Made by a program: the position numbers and the translations under genes. This document shows, piece after piece, positions 48,603-58,683 of a stretch of DNA of 64,000 nt. Source of the DNA: CAG-217 sp963638105. Its GTDB lineage: Bacteria > Bacillota > Clostridia > Oscillospirales > Acutalibacteraceae. Below the pieces are notes generated by a model. It saw only the letters and a program-made list of their open reading frames with translations. It did not search any database and was not told where the DNA came from. The stretch covers positions 1 through 64,000 of the forward strand of contig CAVHPP010000003.1 in the NCBI GenBank assembly GCA_963638105.1, written 5' to 3'. Numbering within the stretch: the first letter of the stretch is position 1; each line of letters starts with the position of its first letter.

Positions 48603-51551
48603 TTAAGCGTAAGTGTGGTTCATCACATCAGAGTACACGGTCTTCACGTCGCCCTTCTGATCCTTGTAGGTCAAGAATGCCTTAGCGGAGGCAGTGCCGG
48701 TCTGAGCGGAGATACCATAGCTCAGGATGAACTGGGTGCTGCCCTCGGTGCTGTTGGCATAAGCAGCCTTCACAACGCCGGAGTTATCAGCGGAACCCTT
48801 CTTGCCAACGTTGGCCAGAGACAGGTCAGCGTCAGTCAGGTTCTTACCATACACGAAACCGGACTTCAGGTAAGTGCAGCCATCCACCATAGCGCGGGTA
48901 GCAACGAACTCAACCTTGTAAGAACCGGCAACCTGGTTGGCAGAAACAGCAGCCACAACGGGAGCCTGGGTGGTAGCGGAAGCAGCCTTCACAGTTACAT
49001 CAGAAGCAACATAGAAGGTGTAGCTGTCGCCGTAAGCAACGATCTTGCCGTCGATAGCCCAAGCGGTAGCGCCGTCCTTAGACACGGTTACCTGGGTGCC
49101 GTAAGGAATGTCAGCCAGAGTACCCTGCGCGGAGCTGCTGCCGTAAGCAACGGTAGCGTCAGCGTCAGTGGTTACAGTGTAGGTAGCGGCAGCGTCCTTC
49201 TCATACTGTGCATAAACAGTCATGGAGGAGGTAGCAGCCTTAATGGCAGCCTCATCTGCGGACCAACCGGTGAAGGTGTAGCCGGTGTAGGTGGGCGCCT
49301 GCGGGATCTTCACAGCTGCGCCGGAAGCAACAGACTGAGAAGAGATCACGTTGTTGAACATATCAACAAAGGTGAACTGAACGGGCTTAGCGGACTCAGC
49401 GAACACAGGCGTGTAGGTGATGTCAGCGATAGCCACGGTGGTGTAGGTAGCGTCGGTGGAAACGATCTTGTTACCGGTCTGCCAGCCTACGAAGGTGCAG
49501 TCCTCATTGGGAGTAGCAACCAGGGTGTAAGTGCCGTTCTCAGCGAACTTCTTGGAACCGCCGGCGGTCACATCCTGACCGGCCAGGGTTACAGAGCCGT
49601 TCTCCACAGCATTTACGGTTACGGTCACACCAGCCAGAGCCGGAGCAGTCTCCTTGGTGTAGGAGTAGCCGCAGTCCTTACAGGTGTAAGTGGTGATCTC
49701 AGCCTGATCCAGAGTTGCCTCCTGGGTCACCTTAGAGGTGAAGTCGCAGGCCTTGGTCTCCTTGTGAGAAGCGTCATTGGCGCAAACACGGGTATGGGTA
49801 GCATCAGCCTCTGCAGTTGCATCGTCATGCTTCCACTGGCCCCAGTTATGATCGGTAGCCGGGATCGCTACAGTGTAGGTGCCGCCGCACACGGTGCAGG
49901 TATAAACCTTGATACCGGGCTCGGTGCAGGTAGCGGGCTTGGTTACCTGACCATTGTCGAAGGTGCACTTGTCAGTCTTAGTAGGCTGGCTGCAGGTACC
50001 CTCGCCGGTGCAGGTAGCAGTGTGGGTGTAATCCTTACCCTCAACAAAGGCCTCACCGCTGGTGTAATCAGCAACGGGGGTGCCATAGTTATGGGTATGA
50101 CCCAGAGCGGGCTTGGTCTCCTCCGTGTAGGAGTAGCCGCAGTCCTTACAGGTGTAAGTGGTGATCTCAGGCAGATCAGCAGTCTGGTTCTGGGTTACCT
50201 GAGAAGTAAAGTCGCAGGCCTTGGTCTCCTTGTGAGAAGCGTCATTGGCGCAAACACGGGTATGGGTAGCATCAGCCTTTGCAGTTGCAGCGTCATGCTT
50301 CCACTCGCCCCAGTTGTGTTTCGTAGCCGGGATAACCACATTCTCAACTTTGATCACATAACCGCACACGGAGCAGCTGGTGGTCACGGTCTTAGAACCG
50401 TCCTTATCGCAGGTAGCATCCACAATGTTGCTCTCCAGCTTCTGCTCGGTATGAGGCGTGGTGGTCAGCTTAGCAGTGAAGGTGGTGTCTTTGGAGATGG
50501 TCGCTGTGGTGGGATCGGTATCCCAAGCATAGCTGTAGTGGCCGGCAGCATCGGGAGCCTTGGTGGGCAGATCCGGTACAGAAGCGGGGCTCTTGCCCTC
50601 TTCCACAGTCTCGGAGCCCAGAGAAGCGCCGTCCTCGGTCACATAGTTAACGGTGTAAGACTTGGTCTCAGGAGCAGATGCCTTCATGGGTACTTCAAAA
50701 AGTCCAACCTCAGCATCGCCTTCTTCGGAGATACCTGTCATGGTGTAACTGCAAGCGATCTCGTTTTCGTTACCAAATGCAATAGAACTGTACTTGGTCA
50801 TCAGCGGATCAGTATTGAAGGTCAGCAAACTGTCTTCAATCTTGGTGCCAGCAGCCACTTTGAAACCAACTGTCGCAATGTAAATACCATCAATAACAAC
50901 ATTTGTATCCTCGTCACTGTTGTACAAAGTAGAAGTATCGCCCTGCCATGTAGCATCCGGAACTTCATCGTTAACCAAACGAGTACCATAGCAGATGTAC
51001 TGCTCGGTTCCGTTTACATCACTTGCATTATCAGTCATATAAGCTTCGCCGTTAGCATCGACCATAGCCTCATCGGCCATTGCAAGTAACTTTGCAGTCT
51101 TGCTCCAGCCGGTAGTAGGATTGCTACGCACACCTGGTGTCAAAGCTGAATTAACTTCATATTTAAACTGTACATTGCCAAATTGGCCAGCTGTATCATG
51201 CAGAATGAACGATGCAGCAACGAAATACTCGCCCTTAGAGTTTGCTTTCAGGGTGCAATCACCACTGCCGACAGTCTGACCTTCCACAGAAACTTTACTC
51301 AAATCAGTAACGGTCGCGCCATCGGTAATCCAGTTCTCATCGCCATTCTTATAAAAAGCCTGATCTTTACCGGTGTAGGCAGTCCATACTACATCCAATT
51401 TCGGGCTCAGGCTCTTAGCAGCAGGCAAGTCAGCCTTTTCGATAACCTGGCCAGGCGTATAATTCGCTGCCAACGCAGAAACGGGCGCAGCAGTCAGGAT
51501 CATCATACCTGCCATAATACCGGAAAGCACTTTCTTTACGCTTTTGCGCAT
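48603..51551 (-). CDS. Large secreted repeat protein with cohesin-like N-terminus
   Basis: 982 residues, signal peptide 1-29 (PVSALAAN). Residues 50-290 have cohesin-like text (EYFVAASFILHDTAGQFGNV; IYIATVGFKVAAGTKIEDSL). Then come an InlB-like unit (YTVNYVTEDGASLGSETVEE), a Cys-rich section with two 67-residue repeats built on HTRVCANDASHKETKACDF and YTCKDCGYSY, a pair of InlB B-repeats (VGWQTGNKIV; GYTFTGWSAD) and a C-terminal domain shared with the 620-residue protein. No dockerin or anchor was seen. It is third in the operon and follows the cohesin-dockerin gene by 21 bp with AGGAGG. Possible role: binding partner or adhesive protein at the cell surface. Confidence 0.75.
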   Translation of the reverse strand: MRKSVKKVLSGIMAGMMILTAAPVSALAANYTPGQVIEKADLPAAKSLSPKLDVVWTAYTGKDQAFYKNGDENWITDGATVTDLSKVSVEGQTVGSGDCTLKANSKGEYFVAASFILHDTAGQFGNVQFKYEVNSALTPGVRSNPTTGWSKTAKLLAMADEAMVDANGEAYMTDNASDVNGTEQYICYGTRLVNDEVPDATWQGDTSTLYNSDEDTNVVIDGIYIATVGFKVAAGTKIEDSLLTFNTDPLMTKYSSIAFGNENEIACSYTMTGISEEGDAEVGLFEVPMKASAPETKSYTVNYVTEDGASLGSETVEEGKSPASVPDLPTKAPDAAGHYSYAWDTDPTTATISKDTTFTAKLTTTPHTEQKLESNIVDATCDKDGSKTVTTSCSVCGYVIKVENVVIPATKHNWGEWKHDAATAKADATHTRVCANDASHKETKACDFTSQVTQNQTADLPEITTYTCKDCGYSYTEETKPALGHTHNYGTPVADYTSGEAFVEGKDYTHTATCTGEGTCSQPTKTDKCTFDNGQVTKPATCTEPGIKVYTCTVCGGTYTVAIPATDHNWGQWKHDDATAEADATHTRVCANDASHKETKACDFTSKVTQEATLDQAEITTYTCKDCGYSYTKETAPALAGVTVTVNAVENGSVTLAGQDVTAGGSKKFAENGTYTLVATPNEDCTFVGWQTGNKIVSTDATYTTVAIADITYTPVFAESAKPVQFTFVDMFNNVISSQSVASGAAVKIPQAPTYTGYTFTGWSADEAAIKAATSSMTVYAQYEKDAAATYTVTTDADATVAYGSSSAQGTLADIPYGTQVTVSKDGATAWAIDGKIVAYGDSYTFYVASDVTVKAASATTQAPVVAAVSANQVAGSYKVEFVATRAMVDGCTYLKSGFVYGKNLTDADLSLANVGKKGSADNSGVVKAAYANSTEGSTQFILSYGISAQTGTASAKAFLTYKDQKGDVKTVYSDVMNHTYA
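49651..50318. repeat. Two near-identical 200-bp direct repeats inside the 982-residue gene
   Basis: 49651-49850 and 50119-50318 each encode a Cys-rich unit (YTCKDCGYSY ... HTRVCANDASHKETKACDF ... WKHD). Most differences are clustered, while a stretch around the ANDASHKETK codons is identical at DNA level, which suggests recent duplication or gene conversion. Confidence 0.85.
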
Positions 51552-51572
51552 GTGTGTTTCCTCCTAAAATAA

Positions 51573-52682
51573 TCAATTGTAAATCTCAGCACTCAACATT
51601 TTACCAGAGAATGCCTTGTAAATGTTGTAATCAGTACCATTCACAGCACCGTCATGATTAAAATCACAGGCGGCATTGTATGTACTGTCACTCTTACTCT
51701 TACCTGTACATCTCTTATAAACATTGAAGTCTGTGCCATTTATAGCCGCATCTTTCTTGAAGTTGCATACAACCATACCGTAGGTGCCCAGATCCACATC
51801 AGTGTCAGCAACCGTGATCTTAATGTCACGATCGTAGCCGTAGGCGTAGCTCAGCGTAGCGGTATAAGTACCGGCTGCCAAAGACGGAATGGTAAATACG
51901 CCATCTGCGCCGGTGGTAGCCACAACTTCCCCATTGATCAGCACATCACAACCGATGACGGTGAATGCACTGCCTGCCACCTTACCGCTGGTATTGGCCA
52001 GCGCCAGCACCTTGCCTGTAACGGCATGGCCGGTGGCCGGGGACAGATCCGCTGTCATGGGATGCAACGTTGCGGTATAGCCATCAAAGGCGGTGACCAG
52101 CGCATAGCAGTCCTGGTCAGCCATACCATAGTCGGCATAATCCGCATAATCTGCCTCAATAAAGGTTTGATTCGGGTCCGTATCCAAGGTCACAATCTTT
52201 GCAAAGTCCACAGGCGCTTCCGTAGTCACGGTGACCTGCAACTTCAAAAGGAGCTGACCCGCCGCATCAATGGCGGTGGTGGTAGCGGTTTGGTCCACCC
52301 TGGTGATAAAACCAAAGTTGATGGTCCCATTCTGTACCAGCACACCGGCGGCGCCAAGGCCCCGCAGCTGGTCCGGCAAACTGTCCGACAGCAGATCACT
52401 GTGCCCGTTGACCGTCAGCACAGCCGCGTCATAAGACATGGTGTACTGCATCACGGCAAAGGACTGCATACCGGAAAGCGTAAAGGATACGGTATAATCC
52501 CCGGCAGACAGTGCATTGCCGTCTACCGCCCGGCCCTCGCTGTCCGTAAAGGTACAGGAGAGGTGGGGGTGCTCGGTGCCCAAGGTACCCTGGGCCGCCA
52601 GCGGGGTTATAGAGGTTAAGGTCAAAATCAATACAAACGATAAGAAAGCAGCAAGTGTTCTCTTCAGTTTGTTCAATTTCAT
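51573..52682 (-). CDS. Small scaffoldin-like protein: cohesin-like domain plus dockerin
   Basis: 369 residues from ATG 52682. A signal peptide (about 1-32) is followed by a cohesin-like domain (about 40-215: AGDYTVSFTLSGMQSF, MQYTMSYDAAVLTVNG, NGTINFGF), a carboxypeptidase-regulatory-like beta module (about 225-300: VTGKVLALANTSGKVAG ... TATLSYAYGYDRDI) and a type I dockerin-like pair of EF-hand loops (NFKKDAAINGTDFNVYK; DFNHDGAVNGTDYNIYK). A protein that has both partners can chain onto other dockerin proteins. The last 140 residues are nearly the same as the C-terminus of the 1979-residue protein. The ribosome site is weak, so translation may depend on coupling. Confidence 0.75.
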   Translation of the reverse strand: MKLNKLKRTLAAFLSFVLILTLTSITPLAAQGTLGTEHPHLSCTFTDSEGRAVDGNALSAGDYTVSFTLSGMQSFAVMQYTMSYDAAVLTVNGHSDLLSDSLPDQLRGLGAAGVLVQNGTINFGFITRVDQTATTTAIDAAGQLLLKLQVTVTTEAPVDFAKIVTLDTDPNQTFIEADYADYADYGMADQDCYALVTAFDGYTATLHPMTADLSPATGHAVTGKVLALANTSGKVAGSAFTVIGCDVLINGEVVATTGADGVFTIPSLAAGTYTATLSYAYGYDRDIKITVADTDVDLGTYGMVVCNFKKDAAINGTDFNVYKRCTGKSKSDSTYNAACDFNHDGAVNGTDYNIYKAFSGKMLSAEIYN

Positions 52683-52704
52683 AATCAAAATCAGCGTGAC
52701 CCAA

Positions 52705-52722
52705 GCGGTGCCGAAGCACCGC
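52705..52722 (-). other. Intercistronic cUUCGg hairpin
   Basis: On the transcript the stem GCGGTGC / GCACCGC closes a UUCG tetraloop with a C-G pair, the most stable loop known. It lies between the 1979-residue and the cohesin-dockerin genes and has no T run, so an mRNA-stabilising or processing role is more likely than termination. Confidence 0.6.
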
Positions 52723-52743
52723 CCGGGTACTTTAAGTTAGGAT

Positions 52744-55700
52744 TTAGCCGTAGATTGCGTTGCTCAGTGTCTTGCCTGTAAATGCCTTATAGATATTGTA
52801 GTCTGTACCATTTACAGCGCCATCATGGTTAAAGTCGCATGCTTCGTTATAGGAAGCACTACCCTTAGATTTACCTGTTGACTTCTTGTATGTGTTGTAG
52901 TCAGTACCGTTGATTGCTGCATCTTTCTTGAAGTTGCATACAACCATACCGTAGCTGCCCAGATCCACATTGCCGTCCTTCACCTCAATGGTGATGTTAC
53001 GGTCAAAGCCATACTGATAGCTGAGCGTTGCCGTGTACTTACCGGCGGCCAAAGACGGAATGGTAAAGGTACCATCCTGACCGGTGGTAGCCACAGTCTC
53101 GCCATTGATGATCACATTACAACCAATGACTGTAAACTTGTCACCAGCAACCTTACCGCTGGTGTTCGCCAGAGCAAGCACCTTACCGGTTACAGCGAAG
53201 CCGGAGGGAGCAGTGCCCTCTTCAAGGGAGTTCTCTGCATCTACCAGGTTCTTGTAAGCGGTGAAGCAAGCAGACAGGTTAGCGGTGTAGTTGTCCTTAT
53301 CAGCCGGAACATAGGTGGCAGCGTCCTTATGGGCGTAGTCGCCGTTACCGGTGGTCGCAACATCTACAGCAGCAGCCAGTGCGTTCACATAGTTGGTCCA
53401 GGACTCGTCGGTGTAAACCTTCTCGCCCTTGTTGACCAGCTTGCCGCCCTCAACAGCACCGTACTTCGCGGAAGTCGCGGTGGTGGCGATTGCAGCATTC
53501 TTGATGGCATTGCCGTCTGCATCAACATTACCGGAATCTGTCCAGGTGGTGGTCATTGCGCTGTAAGCGCTGCCGCTGGCGTGAGAAACCTCAGCCTCCA
53601 CCTTGTCGCCGATATAACCGCGCTCGGTCACAGTGCCCATGTACAGGCTAAACATACGAACAGCCTCTTCAATCAGCAGAGAAGAAGTGCTGGTGGAGAA
53701 TGCATAGGTATAATCCGCAGCGTCATTACCGTTGGTGCTGGCCAGGTCAGCAATGGTCTTGTCGATCTGGTTCCAACCGCAGGTGGCAAGCACCGTCTTG
53801 GACTCGTCACTCTTCAGGTAAATATCTGCAGCGTACATCTCTTCAGCATCCTTCGCCACGGATACCATCTTCTGGTACTCGGGCAGGTCGAAGTTGGCGT
53901 CTGTCATACCGTCACGAACGGTAGAAACATTCGTGAAGATCTGACCGGCAACGGTAACGCTCAGCATCTGCGCACACTGATCCACAGCATAGCGCATCTT
54001 GTCTCTTGCCTGCATGGCAAGTGCACGGGTCTCCTCACCATTGTTGACAATGGACTTCTCGGTAACCATGTGCTTCACAGTGAAGTCCTTGCTTACGGCA
54101 ACGCCGTTGGCATTGTAGTAAGCGAACTTCGCCTGATTGTAGGTGCCTTCCTTTTCAGCGCCGTTGACAGCATAGGGAGCAGCCTCATAAGTGGTGGTAT
54201 CCCATGCGGTGGCATAAGCCGGGGTGTTCAGGAAGTACCAGGAAGAACCGCTCTTCACAACAAACTGGCCGGTCTTATCCATACCCGCGGTGTAAGCCTG
54301 ACCACCAACGGTGGTGGTCGTTCTACCGGTTACATCAGTATCGGTCAGAGCCTCCGTGGTGTAATAAGGCTGGCTCATCGCGCTGTCAGCATAGTAATAA
54401 TGGCCGTCAGTGGTTGCATAAGCAGCCAGAGCTGCAGGCAGCTGATCCATGGAAGTTACGGGCTTGGTTGCAGGCTCGCCGATCACGGTCTTCACCTCAG
54501 AGGTAACAGGCGTCTTCGTAAACGCACTGGACAGAGTGCCGGCAGTGTTCAGATTCAGCGGAGACTGGCGGGCCTCAAAGCCGGCAGCCAAAGCAGCGGT
54601 AGCCGCATCATAGGTTGCGGAAGAGCCATCGGAATAATCCTTGAAGTCAGAAGGTCTGTAGTTCTTAATGTAGCTCTCCAAAGAACTGTAAGCGCTATTG
54701 AACTGGCCACGGTTACCATCGTCAGCAACGGTTACTTTCAAGCTACCGGTTGCCGCGTTGGAGCCGCAGTAGAAGCTCAACTTCACTTCTTTCTTGGATA
54801 CCTGAGAAATATCCGTAGAACCATCATACTTGAACAGATCCAGGGAAGAGGAGCTGTCCTTAGACAGAGTTACGGAACCGGTCTGGATGTACAGACCGTC
54901 AATGCCGGTTGCGCCGGAAACCTTGCCCAGCAAGTTGCTGTAAGCGAAGTCGCCGGAGCCGCTCTTCAGATAAACAGCGGTATAATAACCGTTGCTATCC
55001 TTAACAGCTGCTGCCAGTGCTTTGCCGCCGTTCAGTTCGCTCAGCGTGTAAGCGTGGTTCACACGAGATACGCCGTTGGAGGGAACCTGGCTTGCGGCAA
55101 CACCCTTGACCCAAGTCTGACCGCCATCGGTGGTATAGTCTACCTTTTCGTAGTTCAGCACATCACCGGTGGCCTTATCAAACGCAGCCATCATGTTGGA
55201 ATTGTTTACGGTTACGGTCTTGTTGTTATAGGAATCCTTAACAGAACCGCTGTAGTAAGCAAAAACGCCGTCCAAAGTCTTGTCGGGAGAACCGGCAAGG
55301 GTACGGTCATAGCCAAGACGAATCTTGTAGTTCTTCACAGCATCCAGGTTAGAGCTTGCCAGAACAATATCGGTAGGATAGCTTACGCGGAACGGCTTCT
55401 GGTTCAGGTAAGCGTTACCAAAGTAACCGGTGTTGTTCACGGTAGCCTGACCATCGGAGGTCTTACCGGAAGAACCATTGGAGAATCTGCTGTCCTGAGA
55501 ACCGCCCGGATACACAGAATCGGACCAGTTCTTCTGCGGAGTCACAAACTGATAAGTCTTGCAGGTCAGGCCGGTGTAGATGGCCTGGTTGGTGTTGGTG
55601 TCGATAATGTTGTAAGTAACAGTGTAAGTTACCACAGTATCTTCATCAAAACCGCCGTTGGTAACAGTGAAGGAAGCGGACTTCTCAGGAACAACTGTCT

Positions 55701-58683
55701 TGCTGGAGAAGTCTACGGTGCAAGCACTGTTATCGGAAACCACATTCGTGATCTCAATGTTGTAACGGCCACGAGCAACGAATTTGCCCTCGGCGTTCTT
55801 CACCGCACGGTTCAGACCGTAGCAGTTATTGGTAACCGTCAGCGTTGTGGTGGTGGTGTTGCCGCCATAGCTGAGGGTCAAGTTGCTGTCTGCCACACGA
55901 GCGGAAGCCAGCTTCATGTTATGATCAGCCAAAGTGGTGATCAGGCCGCCGATCAGGCTGTTCACAGCCTGTACGGTGTACATAGCGCCGGGCAGGATCG
56001 TATCGGTCTTGCCGCTGTCGCCGCCTACGCCGCCGGAAGCTTCATACACATTGTATACCAGTGTACCCAGTACGCCGTAGCTGCTGTTGCTGGAAGTACC
56101 GGCAAAGGTATCCTTCTGCAGCAGATCGTCGAAGGGATGATTGTTGGTCGCAGCAGCGGGAACCACATTACGGGCTGTGCCGTAGCGGCCGCCGAATACA
56201 ACGTTCACCAAATCAGCCAATACATTGTAAACGGTGCGGATGATGCCTTCGCTCTTAATGGGCGGTGCGGAAACCATGGTCAGCAGACGGGTTACAAACC
56301 CGGTTGCGCCATACTGGCCGTTCGTATCTGCCACACCAATATTCAGCATACCCTGGATCACATCGGTGTAGATCAGCTCTTCGGAATTCAAAGCGCCTTT
56401 CTTTGCAGAATCGCCATACTGCAGCACGCCTGCAACAGGCAGCAGCTTGTTGGCAATCACATTAATGTTCTCCCACAGGGAGTTGGACAGCTTCACCAGG
56501 CAATTGCCGTTGGTGTCGCAAACGCCCAGCAGGTTGGCAATGCCCTTGCCCTGCTCGCCGTCCTTAAAGGTGTCGGTGCCGGCATAGTAAACAACAACGG
56601 AATTCAGCAGATCAAACAGAGAAACGCCGTCATTCAGAGTAGCGGTCTCCGGATTCCACAGGTTGCCGTCCTTGTCGTGCATGATAATGTAGGGGCTCAT
56701 TACATAACCCACAGCATCACGAGCCATCAGCAGCAGATTGTCAAGAGTTACATCGTACTTACCGTCTGCGCCCTTCTGCATCAGAGAAGAGTAGTCGTGA
56801 TCCGGCAGCACATAGCCCAGATACAGCTGCAACGCCAGAGCAGCTACGCCCTCTGCGTCGTCGCAAGCATCCAGGTCCTCATTGTGGATGCCCTTCTTGA
56901 AGTCGGGGATATTCCGCAGTGCAGAAATCGCAAACGGAATCATCGCGCTCTCCAGATTGGCCTCGGTCAGAGCAGTGCCCGCGCCGTTCTCATGATAGAA
57001 GGCGCCGAGAATGTTCTTATCGGTAGCGTCAGCAATGTACTGCAGCACCTTCAGCATATTGCCGACCAGGGTCTGCGCTACATTGCCGGGATCATCGGAT
57101 TTTACCTTCGTCAGAGCGCTGGCATCATAGCTCGGCAGGAAGTCCTTTACTGCGGCAACCAGGAAATCATTCAGCGCTGCCAGCATGGAGCCGTAGCTGC
57201 TGTAATCATTTGCCATGAATGCCTCAATGTTCTTCATACCGGTTTCAGCAAAGCTGCAGTTCAGGGGACCGGTGGCCTGCTTAAAGTAGTAAACAGACAT
57301 GGGGCTGTAACGCAGTTTGTTGAACAGGGTGGTGGAGTCAATATCTCTCCAGGTGTAGGTAGGATCCTTCACCAGGTCACGGCTGTTGTACTTCTCCAGA
57401 TCTGCCTTGATGTAATCCAGATAGGCAGCCGCATCCTTGTACTCATCGCCAAGGGTCTGGCCGGGCTTCAGGCCCTTTGCAGCCTTTTGGCACTCGTATG
57501 CGGCCCAAGCCTGCACGTTGGCAGCGCCGTAGTTGTTGGCTACATTGCTGTAGTCCCAAGCCGTGTTGTGGGTCGTGGCGCCGGTGTACCACATATAATA
57601 GTTATAGTCGTAACCGCCCACGCCGGAATTCAACTGGCCCAGCGTATCCTTCAAGGCGGTGTTCCACACCATCTCAAAGGCCTGGAAGCCAAAGTCAAAC
57701 AGCGTGTCTGTGGGCTTCAGCACCAGCTTCTGATCCTGATAACGGAACAGATATACATTACCGATCGCCTCGCCGTTCTTGTCATGATCCTCCTGCGTTA
57801 CATAATGCAGGTTGGCAGTGTCAATATACGGTGCGGAACCCTTCTCCAGATACTCTGCGTATCTGTCCCGAGAATTGGTACCGTCGGCATATGTAATCTG
57901 AGCGGTAATGTTGCTGAGCAACTGGGTGGAGAGCTTGTTAAGCAGGACAGAATCCAGCTTGCTGGTCTCCAGACTGGGATTGTTCCGGATCTGAGCCTTC
58001 TCTTCCGCAGTAAACCAACCGGTGTTCTCCAGAACCAGCTGCTGAACAATATTATATACCATATTGCTCTGATAGCCGCTGGACATACCGATCAGATTGC
58101 CGATGGTCTTGTAAACATCCAAGAAGCTGTTTACGATACCAAGGCTAAGCTCGCCGCGCAGCAATTTCTTTACGATATTGCCGTGGGCGCCTTCCGGACC
58201 CGCGTCGGAAGAAAGGTTCCGAACCAACTTCACAATACCGCGTACAATATCGGTAGAGGAAGTTGCGCTGCGGGACATTCCGTTAACTGCGCTCAAATCT
58301 ACATAGCGGGCATCGCCGGCCAGCAGAAGAATTGCGGACTTGCTGTTCAGGAAGGAATCCAGATCTTGAACAGTCTTAAGTACCTCATCCACGCTGCCCA
58401 ATTTGATGGTGATGCTACCAAGAACACTCAGGTCGATATTCATCGGTGCGATGTTTGCCTGAGCAAGGGTCAGATCCACAAAGTCCAAAAGGGCTGTGCA
58501 GGCCTGCTCATCATTCAGGATGGGCCAACCCAGTGAGTTGAAGTCCAAGTCCTGGTCATGGTACTTGGTGTTTGCCGAAGCATTAGCCGCGGAAGCGACC
58601 ATAGCACCGGAGAAACAGCTCATCGCCATCAAGACCGCCAAAAAGAGCGCAAGCAACTTGCGGGAAAACTTTTTAGCTTTCAC
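52744..58683 (-). CDS. Giant dockerin-bearing secreted protein
   Basis: 1979 residues from a GTG at 58683, 9 bases after GGAGG. A clear signal peptide (MKAKKFSRKLLALFLAVLMA, ending near ASAAN) starts it. Residues about 40-1000 are helical and of unknown fold. A beta-rich centre (about 1000-1450) follows, then a FIVAR-like helical section near 1600-1850 (QARDKMRYAVDQCAQML; LSACFTAYKNLVDAENSL), a carboxypeptidase-regulatory-like module and a type I dockerin-like C-terminus with two loops (DAAINGTDYN; NHDGAVNGTDYN). I recognise no catalytic domain. The dockerin implies docking to a cohesin, and the next gene encodes a cohesin-like domain. First gene of the operon. Confidence 0.78.
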   Translation of the reverse strand: MKAKKFSRKLLALFLAVLMAMSCFSGAMVASAANASANTKYHDQDLDFNSLGWPILNDEQACTALLDFVDLTLAQANIAPMNIDLSVLGSITIKLGSVDEVLKTVQDLDSFLNSKSAILLLAGDARYVDLSAVNGMSRSATSSTDIVRGIVKLVRNLSSDAGPEGAHGNIVKKLLRGELSLGIVNSFLDVYKTIGNLIGMSSGYQSNMVYNIVQQLVLENTGWFTAEEKAQIRNNPSLETSKLDSVLLNKLSTQLLSNITAQITYADGTNSRDRYAEYLEKGSAPYIDTANLHYVTQEDHDKNGEAIGNVYLFRYQDQKLVLKPTDTLFDFGFQAFEMVWNTALKDTLGQLNSGVGGYDYNYYMWYTGATTHNTAWDYSNVANNYGAANVQAWAAYECQKAAKGLKPGQTLGDEYKDAAAYLDYIKADLEKYNSRDLVKDPTYTWRDIDSTTLFNKLRYSPMSVYYFKQATGPLNCSFAETGMKNIEAFMANDYSSYGSMLAALNDFLVAAVKDFLPSYDASALTKVKSDDPGNVAQTLVGNMLKVLQYIADATDKNILGAFYHENGAGTALTEANLESAMIPFAISALRNIPDFKKGIHNEDLDACDDAEGVAALALQLYLGYVLPDHDYSSLMQKGADGKYDVTLDNLLLMARDAVGYVMSPYIIMHDKDGNLWNPETATLNDGVSLFDLLNSVVVYYAGTDTFKDGEQGKGIANLLGVCDTNGNCLVKLSNSLWENINVIANKLLPVAGVLQYGDSAKKGALNSEELIYTDVIQGMLNIGVADTNGQYGATGFVTRLLTMVSAPPIKSEGIIRTVYNVLADLVNVVFGGRYGTARNVVPAAATNNHPFDDLLQKDTFAGTSSNSSYGVLGTLVYNVYEASGGVGGDSGKTDTILPGAMYTVQAVNSLIGGLITTLADHNMKLASARVADSNLTLSYGGNTTTTTLTVTNNCYGLNRAVKNAEGKFVARGRYNIEITNVVSDNSACTVDFSSKTVVPEKSASFTVTNGGFDEDTVVTYTVTYNIIDTNTNQAIYTGLTCKTYQFVTPQKNWSDSVYPGGSQDSRFSNGSSGKTSDGQATVNNTGYFGNAYLNQKPFRVSYPTDIVLASSNLDAVKNYKIRLGYDRTLAGSPDKTLDGVFAYYSGSVKDSYNNKTVTVNNSNMMAAFDKATGDVLNYEKVDYTTDGGQTWVKGVAASQVPSNGVSRVNHAYTLSELNGGKALAAAVKDSNGYYTAVYLKSGSGDFAYSNLLGKVSGATGIDGLYIQTGSVTLSKDSSSSLDLFKYDGSTDISQVSKKEVKLSFYCGSNAATGSLKVTVADDGNRGQFNSAYSSLESYIKNYRPSDFKDYSDGSSATYDAATAALAAGFEARQSPLNLNTAGTLSSAFTKTPVTSEVKTVIGEPATKPVTSMDQLPAALAAYATTDGHYYYADSAMSQPYYTTEALTDTDVTGRTTTTVGGQAYTAGMDKTGQFVVKSGSSWYFLNTPAYATAWDTTTYEAAPYAVNGAEKEGTYNQAKFAYYNANGVAVSKDFTVKHMVTEKSIVNNGEETRALAMQARDKMRYAVDQCAQMLSVTVAGQIFTNVSTVRDGMTDANFDLPEYQKMVSVAKDAEEMYAADIYLKSDESKTVLATCGWNQIDKTIADLASTNGNDAADYTYAFSTSTSSLLIEEAVRMFSLYMGTVTERGYIGDKVEAEVSHASGSAYSAMTTTWTDSGNVDADGNAIKNAAIATTATSAKYGAVEGGKLVNKGEKVYTDESWTNYVNALAAAVDVATTGNGDYAHKDAATYVPADKDNYTANLSACFTAYKNLVDAENSLEEGTAPSGFAVTGKVLALANTSGKVAGDKFTVIGCNVIINGETVATTGQDGTFTIPSLAAGKYTATLSYQYGFDRNITIEVKDGNVDLGSYGMVVCNFKKDAAINGTDYNTYKKSTGKSKGSASYNEACDFNHDGAVNGTDYNIYKAFTGKTLSNAIYG

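Noticed and set aside
53329..58536. A 1735-codon open frame on the plus strand, antisense to the 1979-residue dockerin gene (and an 824-codon one at 48615-51089 opposite the 982-residue gene).
   Set aside because: They have no ribosome site or signal peptide and their translations are low-complexity (rich in His, Gly, Val, Ile, Gln). The minus-strand genes have signal peptides, conserved modules and good starts. The openness results from codon choice in the real genes.
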